Shown here piece by piece: positions 33,691-57,980 of a stretch of 64,000 bases of DNA. How positions within the stretch are numbered: the stretch's first letter is position 1; every line of letters begins with the position of its first letter. The notes below the pieces were generated by a model that searched no databases, was not told the origin of the DNA, and saw nothing but the letters and a program-made list of their open reading frames with translations. A program made the position numbers and the translations under genes. Source of the DNA: Ligustrum vulgare (lineage: Eukaryota; Streptophyta; Magnoliopsida; Lamiales; Oleaceae); NCBI GenBank assembly GCA_963555705.1, contig OY743169.1:52562124-52626123 (forward strand), written 5' to 3'.

Positions 33691-34960
33691 CAATGCGATA
33701 ACTGTTTTTGAGGTAAAATTTTCAACTTTGGACAACAATTTGACAATTAAGCCTCTGTTTTTCAATGAAACTATTACAATTTATAAACTAAGCAAGTGTT
33801 TGTTAAATGAAATAAATTGGCTTATAAATCAGTTTATAAATTACACAATTTTTAGGGGCAGTCTAGAGGCCGTGTGAGATGTGCGACGAATAGAGCAACA
33901 TGATTTTGGTGTACCAAAAAGGAAACATATAGTAGGTTATAATTTAGATTTTTATTTTTTTATTTTTTTAACAAAAGTAATTTATACCACTGAGCCATAT
34001 TTTAAACAGTTAAACATGTGCCAATGGCCCATTTTCCACATAGCCCAAACTTAACCCTAGATTTAATTTTAGTCTTCACTCTTCAAAGTTTAAAATTCTC
34101 ACTACTTCATCCTTCTCATCTCTTCAACAAATAAATAAATAAAATCAACACACAAATTATTTTAACAAACTTTCTACTACTTTCTACTTTCTTCCAAATT
34201 CTCGGTGATTTTTCCAATTCAATTTTCTAACGTCTCTAGAAATTTTATAAAACAATTTTTTTTTTTTATTGCTTGAGGCGATTCATAACAAGTATAATTG
34301 TATAAAATACCTTTCACTTGAATTTTTTAAAAAAGAATTTGGAAGTTGCGTATCGTATCTTTTGAAATTGAATGAAAAATATTATGTTTATAACTTATAA
34401 GGTATCTTAATTTTTTTTTTTTTTTTTTTAATTGTTGGTACACAAGCATCTATAATCTATTATTCTATTTTGAAAATTAGTTAGTCATTCATTTCGGTAC
34501 ATTATTGTTTCTTGAAATTATGTTATTGAATTGTCTAATCTTCGCATAATTTTTCAAGTGGTTGAATGTGATACAAATGAAGTACGTGATGAAATGATAA
34601 AATTGAAGGTGTAGATTATTTACGTTGTGTTCAGTAAGTTTTATAAATTCAAAAAATTCAAATTATAATAAGCATCATTTCTCAAACCATTTTTTAACCC
34701 ACATATTTTCTCTTTCCAATTTTTAGTAACACATCTTACCTAGAAAACCCAAATAATACACATTACAAATCAAAGGGAAAAATACATAAATAAGGTAATT
34801 ATAAATACAAATTTCAAAATTAAGATGAAACCTGTATAATTTCAAAAATAAGGTTGTAATTAGAATCAATCAATCAATTAAATTAAATAATTAAAATATT
34901 TTATGAATTATACGTCGATATAACACGAAAAATTAGCGGGATAGTTGGCACCATTTTTTC
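33691..34960. other. Intergenic, nothing firmly recognised
   Basis: AT-rich. A worn MITE-like stretch (AAGCCTCTGTTTTTC...) lies near 33750-33850. Poly-T runs at 34256 and 34410. No coding or RNA signal seen. Confidence 0.55.
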
Positions 34961-34974
34961 GAAAATATTTCCCG

Positions 34975-35215
34975 GTCACCCCTATAGATGTTAACCTATA
35001 GGGGCGACCAAATGTCGCCCCTATAGCTTAGTGTTTCTAGCGGCGAACATGTGGCTCAATTTTTTGGTGCTTTTCTCGTCCTATAGGGGTGAATATGTCA
35101 CCCCTCTAGGTTAGGAGCTTTATGGCAGGAAGTTTGGCGCATTTCTTTCTCTATAGGGACGAGTTGTTTATATGGGCGACAATGTCGCCCCTATCTATAG
35201 GTGATAATAATTTTG
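34975..35215. repeat. Cluster of CTATAGGGGCGAC foldbacks
   Basis: A perfect 13-bp arm pair with 5-nt loop lies at 34996-35026 (CTATAGGGGCGAC / GTCGCCCCTATAG). An overlapping CCCTATAG/CTATAGGG pair lies at 34979-35003. Worn pairs follow near 35083-35112 and 35150-35208. Such blocks resemble subterminal repeats of plant DNA transposons, but I found no terminal repeats around it. Confidence 0.7.
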
Positions 35216-36006
35216 TTACCCAACAGATTCATTTGCAGAGATCATTGTCATAATATTCATTTTTCTAATTGTGGGATCCGACATCAATTTCATTCGAAAA
35301 AAGTGCATCGAAGGCAAAAACCCTTGGTAAGAATTGTTAAACATGTTATTGTTATATATTTTCTAATTTTTATAAATTATATTGCTGAAATAAGTATTGT
35401 ATGTATACTTTTTGCTAGACATATATTACTTTGTACACTGTACTGCATTTGAATCAAACTTAGAAAGTCTTTTGAAGATAAGTTTGTAAATTAAAAACTG
35501 CCTGAAAACTTGTGGTTAGTTTGTGGTTTACAAAATTGTCTTCGAATTCTCCCATTTTTGGAGAGTTTGTCATTGATCTGTTTATAACGAATTTTGTTGC
35601 CTTGTATTTTTCTGTTGATAGCTATATATATTCCTATGTATATTTCGATGTTATTCTTTTTTTATCTCCTAGTGTGGACTATATTGAAAGTAGATCGCAC
35701 ACTTAGGAGAATTGGGGGGAAATGATGTCGAAATTTACAGTCGAAAATATAGTGTCATTAACAGAAAAATATACAAAATTCGTTATGTACAGATCAATGA
35801 CGAATGGTTAGGGACCTACCATGTAATTAGATATGGAGTGACAAGGATAACTTAGGACATATTCATGTTAGTCGAAATTGCTACTTAATATTTCCATGCT
35901 TTGTTCCTTTTTAGCAGAATATATTCGATAGATTTTGATAAGAGTTGGACAAAAATTATAAATCGTGCAAAGTCACAATAGTTCTAGAATGGTTTTTAAG
36001 ATCACA
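35216..36006. other. Intergenic, nothing recognised
   Basis: AT-rich sequence between the foldback cluster and the CACTA element. Short ORFs at 35201-35706 have no recognisable features. Confidence 0.6.
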
Positions 36007-36009
36007 ACA

Positions 36010-36694
36010 CACTAGTACAGAAATCACCAAAAAAAAATGAGGAATATACGTCGATTTTTAGTAAAACCGACGCCTATAAAAGGACGGTGGCATTTTTGTA
36101 AATATAATCGAAGAATGGGCGTCGGTTGTAATATTACAACCGACATGTAAAGTTTAAACCTAAAGAATACACGTCGGTTCTTGAAGAACCGACGCATATT
36201 CTTTAGGAAGGCAAAAAAAAAAAAAGAAAAAAGACTTTAGGCTTCGGTTGTAATATTACAACCGACGCCCATTCTTCCGTTTTCCACGTCGGTTCAAGAA
36301 CCGACGCGTATTCCTTTATTTGCTTATCCGCAAAACGTGCAGATCATCTCTATTTTTTTCACTACTCGATCTCTTCCCGCCTCTCTCTTTATTTTTCTCT
36401 CACCCGAACCACCGCACTATGCCGCCGCCACCACCACCCTTCCTCCATTTCCCGACAACGTTCATCATCACATTCCTCCCCTCGCTCTTTATCTCTTCCT
36501 CTCCCCGAACCACCGGACTCGCGCCTCCACCATCTCGTAAGAGACCCACCTCCCTCTTTATATATATGTGTTTTTATCTATATGTATATATATATAATGT
36601 ATGTAAATATATGTAATAATATTTATGCATGTATAATGTATGTAAATAATATGTATATATATGTATTATATATAATGTATATAAATGTATATAT

Positions 36695-36728
<34 letters not shown>

Positions 36729-37068
36729 GTATTTATATTATAGATGTGTTTGTATATACGTATGGGTGTTTCAACTAGTTATTGATTTAATTTTGTATTG
36801 TTGATTTTTAGTTATTAGATGGATAAATTGCAAATTTTGAATTATTGAATTTCTATTGCAGCGGAATGGATGAAAGAAATGTGGTGCTTCCCCCGCAAAA
36901 AAAAAAAAAAAAAAAGACTTGATGCGTCGGTTGTAATATTACAATCGACGCCTAAAGTCGACTTTAGGAGTCGGTTTTTACAACCGACGCGTAAAGTCAA
37001 GACTTTATGCGTCTGCGTCATATACACAGCCTCTACAACCGACGCGAATAAGTCATTCTGTACTAGTG
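36010..37068. mobile_element. Non-autonomous CACTA (En/Spm-type) element
   Basis: 1059 bp bounded by CACTAGTACAGAA and TTCTGTACTAGTG, with a 3-bp TSD ACA on both sides (36007-36009, 37069-37071). Subterminal palindromes based on GTCGGTTGTAAT and its inverse occur at 36121-36144, 36242-36267 and near 36926-36951, and shorter CGTCGGTT/AACCGACG copies elsewhere, as is typical for CACTA transposase-binding regions. The middle holds C-rich sequence (36340-36545) and TA microsatellites (36590-36730). No transposase is encoded. Confidence 0.9.
36340..36545 (+). other. C-rich, possibly captured host sequence inside the CACTA element
   Basis: A C/T-rich stretch unlike the surroundings, with an internal near-duplication (CTCACCCGAACCACCGCACT and CTCCCCGAACCACCGGACT). 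It gives a proline-rich open frame but no recognisable domain. It may be a captured 5' untranslated region or exon. Confidence 0.35.
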
Positions 37069-37071
37069 ACA

Positions 37072-37430
37072 ATAGATATTTCAAGACACAAAATACAAAT
37101 TTTTTAGGGTTACAAATTATCAAAATATTAGGTCACAAATTAAACTTATTTTTAGATCATAATAACAATTTTTTAAGGCCAATTTTAAAGTCACCTATTA
37201 TTAAATCAATACAGTAGGTCATAAATGTCAAATTAAAATTATATTAATTAATAGAATTTGATATATTTTTTAGGTCACAACTTAAAAATTATCAAATTAG
37301 TATGAAGTCATATTTATTTGATTTCGAAGTCGAAACTTATCAATTATTAGGTCAGACATTTTCTTAAGTCACATTTAACAAATTATTAGGTCATAGTTAA
37401 TGTTTTTAACATAGCCTCAACTCAATTCTG
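37072..37430. repeat. Diverged ATTAGGTCA-type short repeats
   Basis: AAATTATTAGGTCA-like units recur about every 50-100 bp (37100-37400) and resume sequence cut by the CACTA insertion (GATCACAACA to its left). No gene is seen. Confidence 0.5.
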
Positions 37431-37439
37431 CCAAGCCTC

Positions 37440-38130
37440 GCCACCCGTCCCCGCGATTGCACACAACCACCACCATCTCAGCACCAATCACACAACTACC
37501 ACCACCTCAACGCCGCCTCCACCACAACTGCCCCAACCAAGGGGAAAAAATAGTTGCTTTAATTACAACATCACCATCGCCAAAACTTCATCACCATATA
37601 AAACGATGTAGCAGCGTGCCCCAAGTCACAAGACCACCGCCTTCCCAACTCCACAGCCTCAACGCCGCAACCAAGGGAGAAAAAATTGTTGCTGTAATTA
37701 TAGCATCACCATTGTCGTCACCTTCACCACCTAAAACGATGTAGCAACGAGCTGCCAGTCACCACCAGTCAAACAACCACCCTGTCTCCACGTCACCATG
37801 TCACCACTATTCACAACCACCACCGTCTTAATGCCACCGCCTCAATGACGCCACAACCACAGGGGGAAAATTTGTTGCTGTAATTACAACATCATCATAG
37901 TCGCCACTTCATCTCCATTTCCACCCAAAACCACCACATCACCATCTACCACACCCATGAACACGGTCAGAAATCGAAAACACCAGAAGAAGCGATTACC
38001 TTAAAATCGGCGTCGCTGCTTAGCCTTAATTCGTCAATGCCAACGGCCGCGACATGCTGGCAAGGTTCTTGGCAGTGATGGGTTTCGGCGAGGATTGTTG
38101 TGAATGCGATGTTTGAAGGATTTTTTGTGG
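37440..38130 (-). repeat. Three diverged ~170-bp C/A-rich repeats
   Basis: Units around 37495, 37660 and 37830 share CCACCGCCTC-type starts and GTTGCTGTAATTACAACATC-type ends. Open frames such as 37457-37744 follow the repeat composition (histidine, proline, serine, threonine) and are probably not a gene. It may be the interior of a DNA transposon; no ends were found. Confidence 0.55.
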
Positions 38131-38390
38131 AGAGAGAGAGATTGATGTGTAGGGATATAATTAGGGTTTGAAGTGATATTTTGTGGTTTAAAATTGAGAT
38201 ATGATTAGATAATTAATAGAATATTATTGTGAAAAATTGTTATTAATTAAAATTTGGATTAAGACCTAATTTTTAAAGTAGTACAAGTTTGATCTTATTT
38301 ATGAATTTGAATATTTAAAAGTAAGGGTGGTTGTAATTTCCACTAAATCAAATTTCATTTATTTCAGCAGCCAAACGGGCCCTCAATTGA
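38131..38390. other. AT-rich spacer
   Basis: No coding or structured signal seen apart from a GGGCCC-containing MITE-like edge near 38370. Confidence 0.5.
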
Positions 38391-38394
38391 TCAT

Positions 38395-38770
38395 GGGTCC
38401 ATTCTCTCAAATATTTAGGATCCAAGAACTTGGGATTCTCTTGACATAAAATCTAGATGTTTGTTGTTGGTAAATGATTCTTTAAGAGATCTTTCATTAG
38501 AAAATGGTCCTAAAGATACGATGTTTAGATGCTTTTCTTCAAACTATTACACACGTTATTTATCAAATTATGAGAAATGTGAGAGACCATGGTTAGTGTA
38601 TTCGAATGATCTTGATGGAGATTTTTTTTTTTTTTTTGTTGCAAGTTATTTAAATAAGGTTCATCAAGAGACCGTCAATTAATAAATGAAGGATTTAATG
38701 ATTGGACATTTCATAGTATTATGAAACTTAAGGAACGTTGAAAATGTTATTTTTTGTTACATGACACTTT
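38395..38770 (+). pseudogene. TTF-type zinc finger (hAT transposase-derived) fragment
   Basis: Plus-strand readings DPRTWDSLD, then YYTRYLSNYEKCERPWLVYS, then GFNDWTFHS in another frame, match the N-terminal TTF zinc-finger region of hAT-derived proteins in the DUF4371/ZMYM1-like group (typical pattern: WLVYS, cysteines, GFNDW). The zinc cysteines are replaced by a poly-phenylalanine run from a T tract at 38624-38638. The fragment is short and broken. Confidence 0.6.
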
Positions 38771-39241
38771 ATATATAATGAATTTATATAAATAGTTTTT
38801 TATTTTTACTTTTATTTTTTTTATATGCCTACTTTATAATTAAAGAACAGGGACACTCTTTTAATTTTCGTATAGGCACCCAAAACACAAAGGGCCGACC
38901 CGACAATTTCCCAAATCATTTTTTAACCACACACAATTTCTCTCACCAACTTTCAACCACTACTTTTTACTTCATAATCATAAATAAATCAGTTTATAAA
39001 TCAAATAGTGTTACCAAACAAATATTTATAAACAAAACAATTGCTCAAACCACTTTTTAATCACACAATTTTTTCTCTACTTTTCAACCTCACATTTTTA
39101 CCTAAAAATTGTAAATAAACCAATTTATAATTACTGTAGTGTTACATAATAGGATTTTAATATTTGAATTAAAATAACAAGTAATTATTACCATATATTT
39201 TATCAAAATTACTAAAATTTCTATGCTTATCTAAGCCCAAA
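38771..39241. other. AT-rich, diverged repeat of CACTTTTTAACCACA-type motif
   Basis: Two worn copies of AAACCACTTTTTAATCACAC-like sequence (38925-39000 and 39045-39150). No gene is seen. Confidence 0.5.
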
Positions 39242-39244
39242 TAA

Positions 39245-39542
39245 GAGCTTGTTTGCTTATATCCATTTTTTTCAACTTTCCCTCAAATATATTTTTAATC
39301 ACATGTTTTTATGATACTCATCATTTTTCACACTTTTCAACCGTACTTTCTTCAAAAAATCAAAAATTCCCTAAAATCCTTCAAAAATTACCTACACCTA
39401 ACATGTACTAAAATTAGATTGTAGTAGGTTTTGATAGAAATTGACGAAATATGTGATTAAAAAGTTGTGAATTCTACAAAATGTGATTAAAATTTATTGT
39501 TGAAAATAAAAATTTAGATTTTAATTCGAGCCAAACATGGGC
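39245..39542. mobile_element. Tourist-like (PIF/Harbinger-type) MITE, 298 bp
   Basis: Ends GAGCTTGTTTGC and, inverted, GCCCATGTTTGGC, with TSD TAA at 39242-39244 and 39543-39545. Non-coding. Confidence 0.6.
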
Positions 39543-39554
39543 TAAATCGAATAG

Positions 39555-39780
39555 GGACTTGGGGCCCGTTTGATAGTGATGGTAAAATTTGGGTGAAACG
39601 AAAACGAATTCTAGGGAATTGAATTCTTGAGAATGAAAGTTTAATGCGTTTGATTTGTTTAATTTTCTTGGTGGACAAAATGGGGGATTTTTTAAATTTT
39701 GTTGCTTAATTGACGTTATTTTCCATGGCTATAAAGCAAAATTTAGTTATTTTAATAAAAAAAAAATACCCTCCTCCATC
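39555..39780. mobile_element. Truncated MITE related to 47615-48136
   Basis: GGGCCCGTTTGATAGTGATG and the following TTTGATTTGTTTAATTTTCT match the left part of the MITE at 47615. The other end is not found. Confidence 0.45.
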
Positions 39781-39962
39781 CCACTAAGATACACTTACTT
39801 CTATTTTCTCAAAAATTAAGAAAACATAATTAATATATGTTAAAACTATAAATTTACCTACATTCTACCTAATATACCCCTACATTAAATAATGAGTTGT
39901 TAGTATTTGTTGAAAATAATGCATATTAAATGGGGTATATTAGAAAATGAAGATATTAATAT

Positions 39963-40795
39963 TAGGGCTAGGCGTTTACCGGTTCGGTTCGGTTATTAAA
40001 GGAACCGAAATCGAACCGAAACTTTCGGTTCAGTTCCTTCAAAGACAAGAATTGAACGGTTTCAGTTTCGGTTATTTTTCGATTTTTGTTTGGTTCCAAT
40101 TAAAAAAAATAAATTTTATGCAAATACAAAAAAAATCTAATTGTTTGCAAAAATTAAAGATAAATACAACCAAATAAAGCTTCCAATTAAAATTAAAGTT
40201 CAAATTCATGTATAATATACCACGAATGTGAATCTCAAAATCTTGATAATTAAAATCTTTTTTCTACTCTAAAACGATTCTTATTTGAAAAGGAAATCAC
40301 ATCGAGGAAGTAAGAATATTTGAATCTCATTAAAAGTAAATTTCACAAAATAATTATACTATAATTGTATATGAAATGACTTAAAAGTAAATTACTAAAT
40401 TCCATAATAATAGTGTATCAAACAGACAGCATTTCATACACTGTCTAAGTGTCTATACATTAATGTGTGGTTCTACTTAAAGAAGATTGTGAGTCATAGA
40501 TTTTTAATTAAAATATTACCAATCTAGACAACGTTTCTCAAATGAAATTTTTTTGAGTAAATTTATATTCATCCGGCCCATTGTCTACACATTAAAGCGT
40601 GAACATAAATATATTTTGCTATATAATTCAATGAAAAACTAAAAAAAAAATATATATATATATATATTTATCGGTTTTGATTTCGGTTTTCGATTTTGAT
40701 TTTAAGAACCAATCGGTTTCGGTTTTGAATTTTTTTTTCAAGAACCAAAATATTTCGATTTTTCTATTCAGTTCCGATATTTTTGTCCACCTCTA
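39963..40795. mobile_element. Non-autonomous hAT-type element, 833 bp
   Basis: Ends TAGGGCTAGGCG and (inverted) TAGAGGTGGACA, with a perfect 8-bp TSD ATTAATAT at 39955-39962 and 40796-40803. CGGTTCGGTT-type subterminal repeats lie at both ends. No coding capacity. Confidence 0.85.
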
Positions 40796-40803
40796 ATTAA
40801 TAT

Positions 40804-42041
40804 ACTCTAAAAAGGAAAGTGGTCTATCTTTGTGTGATAAACAAAAAAAAAAAAAAAAAAAACCTATCTTTATTTATTTATTTTTAGAATATTAAAAGAT
40901 CACGATTCACGTCTTCAATTTTCCTCCAATTTAGGATCTTGTTTCATTCTTTATCTCCAACAAATTCCTTCTTCTTCTTTATTTCTTTAATTATATTTTA
41001 GTTTCTTATAATCAAATCAATTAACCTATTACCTATCAATTTTCAAATACTAATTACCAAACCAAGTCCATCGCACTACCTAATTATTTCTTTAATTACC
41101 AAATACAAAATCCTTAATTACGTTAATTACCAAATACCAATTCTTTAATTTCTTTAATTAATTCTTAGTCTATACATGCATGATTTTCTGTTTTACTTTT
41201 AATCTTTGTAGTTTGTAAAGTGGGTGCAATATGACGTGTCATATTTTTTGATATTATGTCATTGAGTGTTACATTAAAAGTGTAGACAGCTTCCATTCTC
41301 AGTCACAGGCAACTTCTAATTTTTAATATTAAAGAATATTTTATTTTTGTATAAAAAAAAAGATATTTTATTTGAACATTTTCAATGTAAAGAACTGGAC
41401 CGAACCGAACTGAAATTAATTGGTTCGGTTCTTGTTTGGTTCCATAATCAAATTTGGAATTAATGGTTCAATTACTAAGACTCTCGTTGATATTTAGTTT
41501 GATTTGATTCTTTTAGAAACAGGATTGAAACGGACCGCGCCTACCCCTAATTTTTAGCATGAGAAACGAGAATAGAAAGGTAAAGTCACACTTGATCAAA
41601 CTTTTGCTTTATGCCTTTTGAACTTTCTACTTTTTCAAATGGGTCCCTTTTGTATTTTTACCGGATGAACCAATACAGTTAAAAAATGAGTAATTCTAAA
41701 AAGATATTATTGGAGATATTTTTAAGTGAAATTATAATATATCACACATTCATTAAGTGTTGAAAATAACTATTCTATCACTTATTTTTTAATCATCTAA
41801 TGTTTCTAAAAGATTTCATTCTAGAATTATTGAAAAAATAAAAAATAAAAAAATTGTACTTTCACATTTAGAGGGATTAGATATTCATCATTGTCAAAGG
41901 AAAGACACAAGCAAAGACTTCCATACGTACTAACAAAAAAATTACGTTTACACACATTTCCATGTGTATTAAACCAGGAAAATTAAAATTGATCAGCAGA
42001 TGGCCAAATGTTAGAGAGAGATATTGAGCACTGTTTGGAAA
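40804..42041 (+). promoter_or_regulatory. Upstream region of the receptor kinase gene
   Basis: AT-rich. It includes a worn hAT-like end near 41395-41555 (GGTTCGGTT, then GCCTACCCCTAA). No TATA box can be chosen with confidence. The 5' untranslated region probably lies in the last 100-200 bp before 42042. Confidence 0.35.
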
Positions 42042-54413
<12,372 letters not shown>

Positions 54414-55250
54414 CTGAAGAAATCTCTGTTTATAACCTTTTTGTCTTCATGGTTTAAAAACCAAGATTTTTTGGGTATATTTTCTTGATGTAGTTATCAT
54501 TTAAAAATAGGAATGTGTGGGCTCACAAATGTAACATTTACCTAGTTCTTTCTTCTTTTGCTCATTATCTTTCCTCCTGAAGTGACTGTAAATTGAATTG
54601 TTTTGTTGAAACATTTCTCCAGAAATGAGTTGTGTTCATATTTTGTGAAACAGTTCTTTTTATTTTTCTTTATTTTATTCATCAGAATATGTTATGAGCC
54701 AAATTCTGAAATATTATCATGTAATAAACATAATCAATGTATTACAAATTTGTAAACTAGAAAAACTTGCCCTGTCTTGAGATGAGGAAAACAATGTAAA
54801 AGCTAGAAACTATACTTTATATGACCTAGCTATACCTATACTCATGGTCATACATCAAATGTAGTGTCTTCCTTAGTAAGCTCTTATCCGGAAGCATAAG
54901 CAAAAGCAAAAGTCTTATAAAATGAGCCTTTACATTGTCAGCTATATGTTGGAATAATTTGTGGGCACGACAAACCTTATAATTACTTTTACAAGGGATT
55001 ATTTTATTGCCACCACAAGTTTTATTTACTACACCAAATTTTAATCACGCTATATTTAAAATATATTTTTAATAAATACACCGTAAAAAATTTACAATCA
55101 TAATCATGACCAATAAAAACATAAAAAAATAAATAAATAGATGAATAAAATCGCATTATTGTTGTGTCTCACTCACCCCAAAGTTACATTGTCTTCCTCC
55201 ACCCACTCTTCCACCATTCAAAAGAGATGTCAAATGCTAAAACTATGTCA
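54414..55250 (+). other. 3' flank of the kinase gene
   Basis: Probably holds the 3' untranslated region. AATAAAC near 54723 is one possible polyadenylation-like signal. The rest is AT-rich and featureless. Confidence 0.4.
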
Positions 55251-55254
55251 TATC

Positions 55255-55830
55255 GAGTCAACTCCAATTTGACGAACTTTATTAAGTTCATATCTTCATC
55301 AATGATGATCTACGCCCGACGAATTCCATGAGTTTTGAGGTCTGGAAGTGGCCAGCTTGTGGGTGGGACTTGTGGTAGGTGTGCAATCATATTATCTTGC
55401 TGGTAGTCTAGCTGACCTTGGAATGTTATGGTGGCAAGGAATTGTAACTGTTGTTGCTGCCGAAAAAATCTTTTTAGTCCCATTAGTCCTCATTGGACAC
55501 CCCGGGATACAGTTCCGAATCTCGTTCCCTGTCTTGGCTAGGTCGTCATTAGGCATTCGAGGTGCCCATATTCCGACTCTCCTAAGGGCATTGGTTGGTT
55601 GTGGCTGATATGGGATTGAAACATGGATTGGTGGTGAAGCAATTTTCCTTCTTTTACCAACATCCATTAAAGAATCTATAGTTTCTCAATCTGTTTCTTG
55701 GCTTGGAGCTTCCCCTCTTGAGTTTACTTGTTTTATTACATTTTAGCTAGCCCAATTGGGAATTGTGTGGAAAGGAATTGATGGGATCTGTGAACTAGAA
55801 AGGAATTGATGGGATGGTGAAGCAACTATT
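55255..55830 (+). pseudogene. NCS1-type nucleobase (uracil/purine) transporter fragment
   Basis: Plus-strand reading from NDDLRPTN (near 55302) through [45 protein letters not shown] and RALVGCG, then after a TGA (for W) [27 protein letters not shown] and AQLGIVWKGIDGI. This matches the N-terminal third of plastid NCS1 transporters (PLUTO type). Breaks are a frameshift near 55343, the TGA at 55606-55608, and a TAG near 55745. There is no N-terminal transit peptide and no C-terminal two thirds. No introns interrupt it. It is a pseudogene relic, not linked in function to the kinase. Confidence 0.85.
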
Positions 55831-56391
55831 GTGTTGTATGATCCTGATGAATGGTGGCACTGTGGAGGGTGAGGAGATTCCTTTTGGCCGGCATTGCTCT
55901 TGGGGAATTAGCAGGAGGATGGGAAAAAAGGATTAAGATAGAGATAAAATTTTAGAAGGGATCCAACTTTAAGGATATTATTTTTTAGTCCAAATATAAA
56001 CTCGTGTATCAAATAAAAATGGTGGTTGTAATATTCTTTATAAAATATGATATTTATGCTATTTTATTCAAGGTTATTTAAGTAACTATTAAAATTGTGG
56101 TGTACCAAATATTAATGTGGTGACAATATAGTCACCCTTTTACTAATATATACTTGAGGGTACGAGTATAAAATTCTTGAAGATTGTATGATTTTCCCAC
56201 CCTAGTGTTGTTCGTATAAAATGTTTCCCAATGGAACTTGCAATGTAAGTAAGGCAGATTTTTCTGTAGACAATGTGGTAAGGTGATTCAAATTGGAGTA
56301 ATGGATGATTCGTCGTCTGATCGGTACTTGGTGCACTATTGCATATAAAACTCCTCGAGGAAATGTTGGTGCGTAGTAGTATATTGTAAAC
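55831..56391. other. Intergenic spacer
   Basis: AT-rich, possibly decayed remainder of the transporter fragment at its left edge. Nothing else recognised. Confidence 0.5.
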
Positions 56392-57980
56392 ATATATTCT
56401 GTAAATGCTTAATTGAAACGAAATGTGAAATTAAACACTAAAAAAGTAGACCGATGCTAACCTTCAACTCTATGTGTAAAGCGGATTTGAACAGTCATAT
56501 CTACTCATTATTCCAAGCGACACTCGATTCTGCTTGGGCAGTTTTCATCAACCACTCGAGTCATTCTCGATGATTGCTTGAGCATTTTTAACAGTATTAA
56601 AATGCTCTAGTTCCACTCGAGCAGTTAGCTTATTTTTGAAATTTCTTCGAATTAAAAATAAAGTTAAATAAAACTAAACTATTTATTTTAACTTTCTCCA
56701 AAAAATGAATATAGATAAATTGGCTCATGACCAGTGACCCAAGCTTGAGCTCGTACTCATGCCGAGCCAATCGATCAGACGGATAGTGGTGGAACCGCAC
56801 GTATGTGGGTTTTGGATTAAACTCAGTAGGATCTAAGTCTTCCCTCCTTCAAACAGTATTGGTATCCCTTGTGGCCCAAACCTATATGTCCAAATTGAAG
56901 GTAATAAATAAGTCAAAGTTCATTCTTTTTCCTATGTGGGACAAATTTTCATTTATTCCAAAAAAGCTTATTTCAATAGCTAACTTTATTCAAAATTTCT
57001 CATCCATCAGAAATTTATTTACGAATCCAAATACATCATGGTTATCTAAGTTCGGAGTAGAATAATTTAGACTCCTCATATGCACGAAACAGATATTGAG
57101 ACTCACTCGTATAATTGGTCAAAGTTGACCCATTTCAATACAATTTCCAACAATCCCCATTTGAATGGAAATTGATAGAAAAATGCAAATGATAATACAG
57201 ACACTAGTAAAGAGTACAGGAAGAAATCAATTTGAACCTGCGATGTGATTCTCTTTTGAGAAACGTGACGGAAAATGCGGAATAACAATTTAATAAGCAG
57301 GAAAGATCTAAATTCAGAATAACTAAAATATCAATAACGAAAAATAATAAAAAAATAGACAATAGGACCTTGACTCAAGATTCACGACACAATAAATTGG
57401 CGATGCGGAACAAGAACTAAGGTTTTCGAACGCCACAAGGAATCTCTAATTCCTTTATAAATTCGATGAGTTGTTCTTGAAGAACAAGAAAAAGAATTCC
57501 TTGCTTTTCTAGAAAAATACTCAAAATTAATTATCCAAAATATCAAAGTTGTTTACAATAATGAATGGAAACACAATATAATGCAAAAAAATCTCCTTAG
57601 ATAACCCTACCACAAAAGGGTTAAAAATAGAATTAACAATGAATTAAAATAGAAAAAATAAAAATTCTCGATTTTTTTTTTTCAATTTAACTTCGTGTCC
57701 TTGCAGTTATACTTTGCATGGTCCCATAGTCAAGCACTGTAGCTTCTGTTGTTTTAAGGTGGACTTGCGCGGCCACACTCCTTCTTGCACTGCGATCTGC
57801 GCCCCTTCACGGTTGGCTCTCTCTTCAACTCTTTGAAGTGATATGATCTAATTTGATTCTCGACTCGAGTCCAACATGAAACTTTCTCATTTTTCCACGT
57901 ATATTGCTGGTGCATCAATGATAACTTGATTTCTTTTTTGACTCCTATCTTGGATCACACCATCTCTCCTTTCTTGAAAA
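56392..57980. repeat. Segmental duplication, copy A
   Basis: Near-identical to 62472-64000 (a few percent or fewer differences by eye), apart from about 75 bp (56413-56490) missing in copy B between TTGAA repeats. It contains CACTCGAG-rich DNA, an unidentified stretch ending CCAACAATCCCCATTTG, and the LTR at 57266-57962. Duplicated ORFs such as 56805-57065 are in both copies but show no domain. Confidence 0.9.

Noticed and set aside
36320..36616. Host gene inside the CACTA element
   Set aside because: No domain and a duplicated C-rich stretch; kept only as possibly captured sequence.
37457..37744. Proline/histidine-rich protein gene
   Set aside because: The frame follows tandem C/A-rich repeats and has no recognisable domain or splice signals.
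42024..42041. Earlier start for the receptor kinase
   Set aside because: The codon at 42024 is TTG; the ATG at 42042 directly precedes a good signal peptide.
56805..57065. 86-codon frame conserved in both duplicate copies
   Set aside because: Both copies are near-identical by recent duplication, so conservation carries no evidence of coding.
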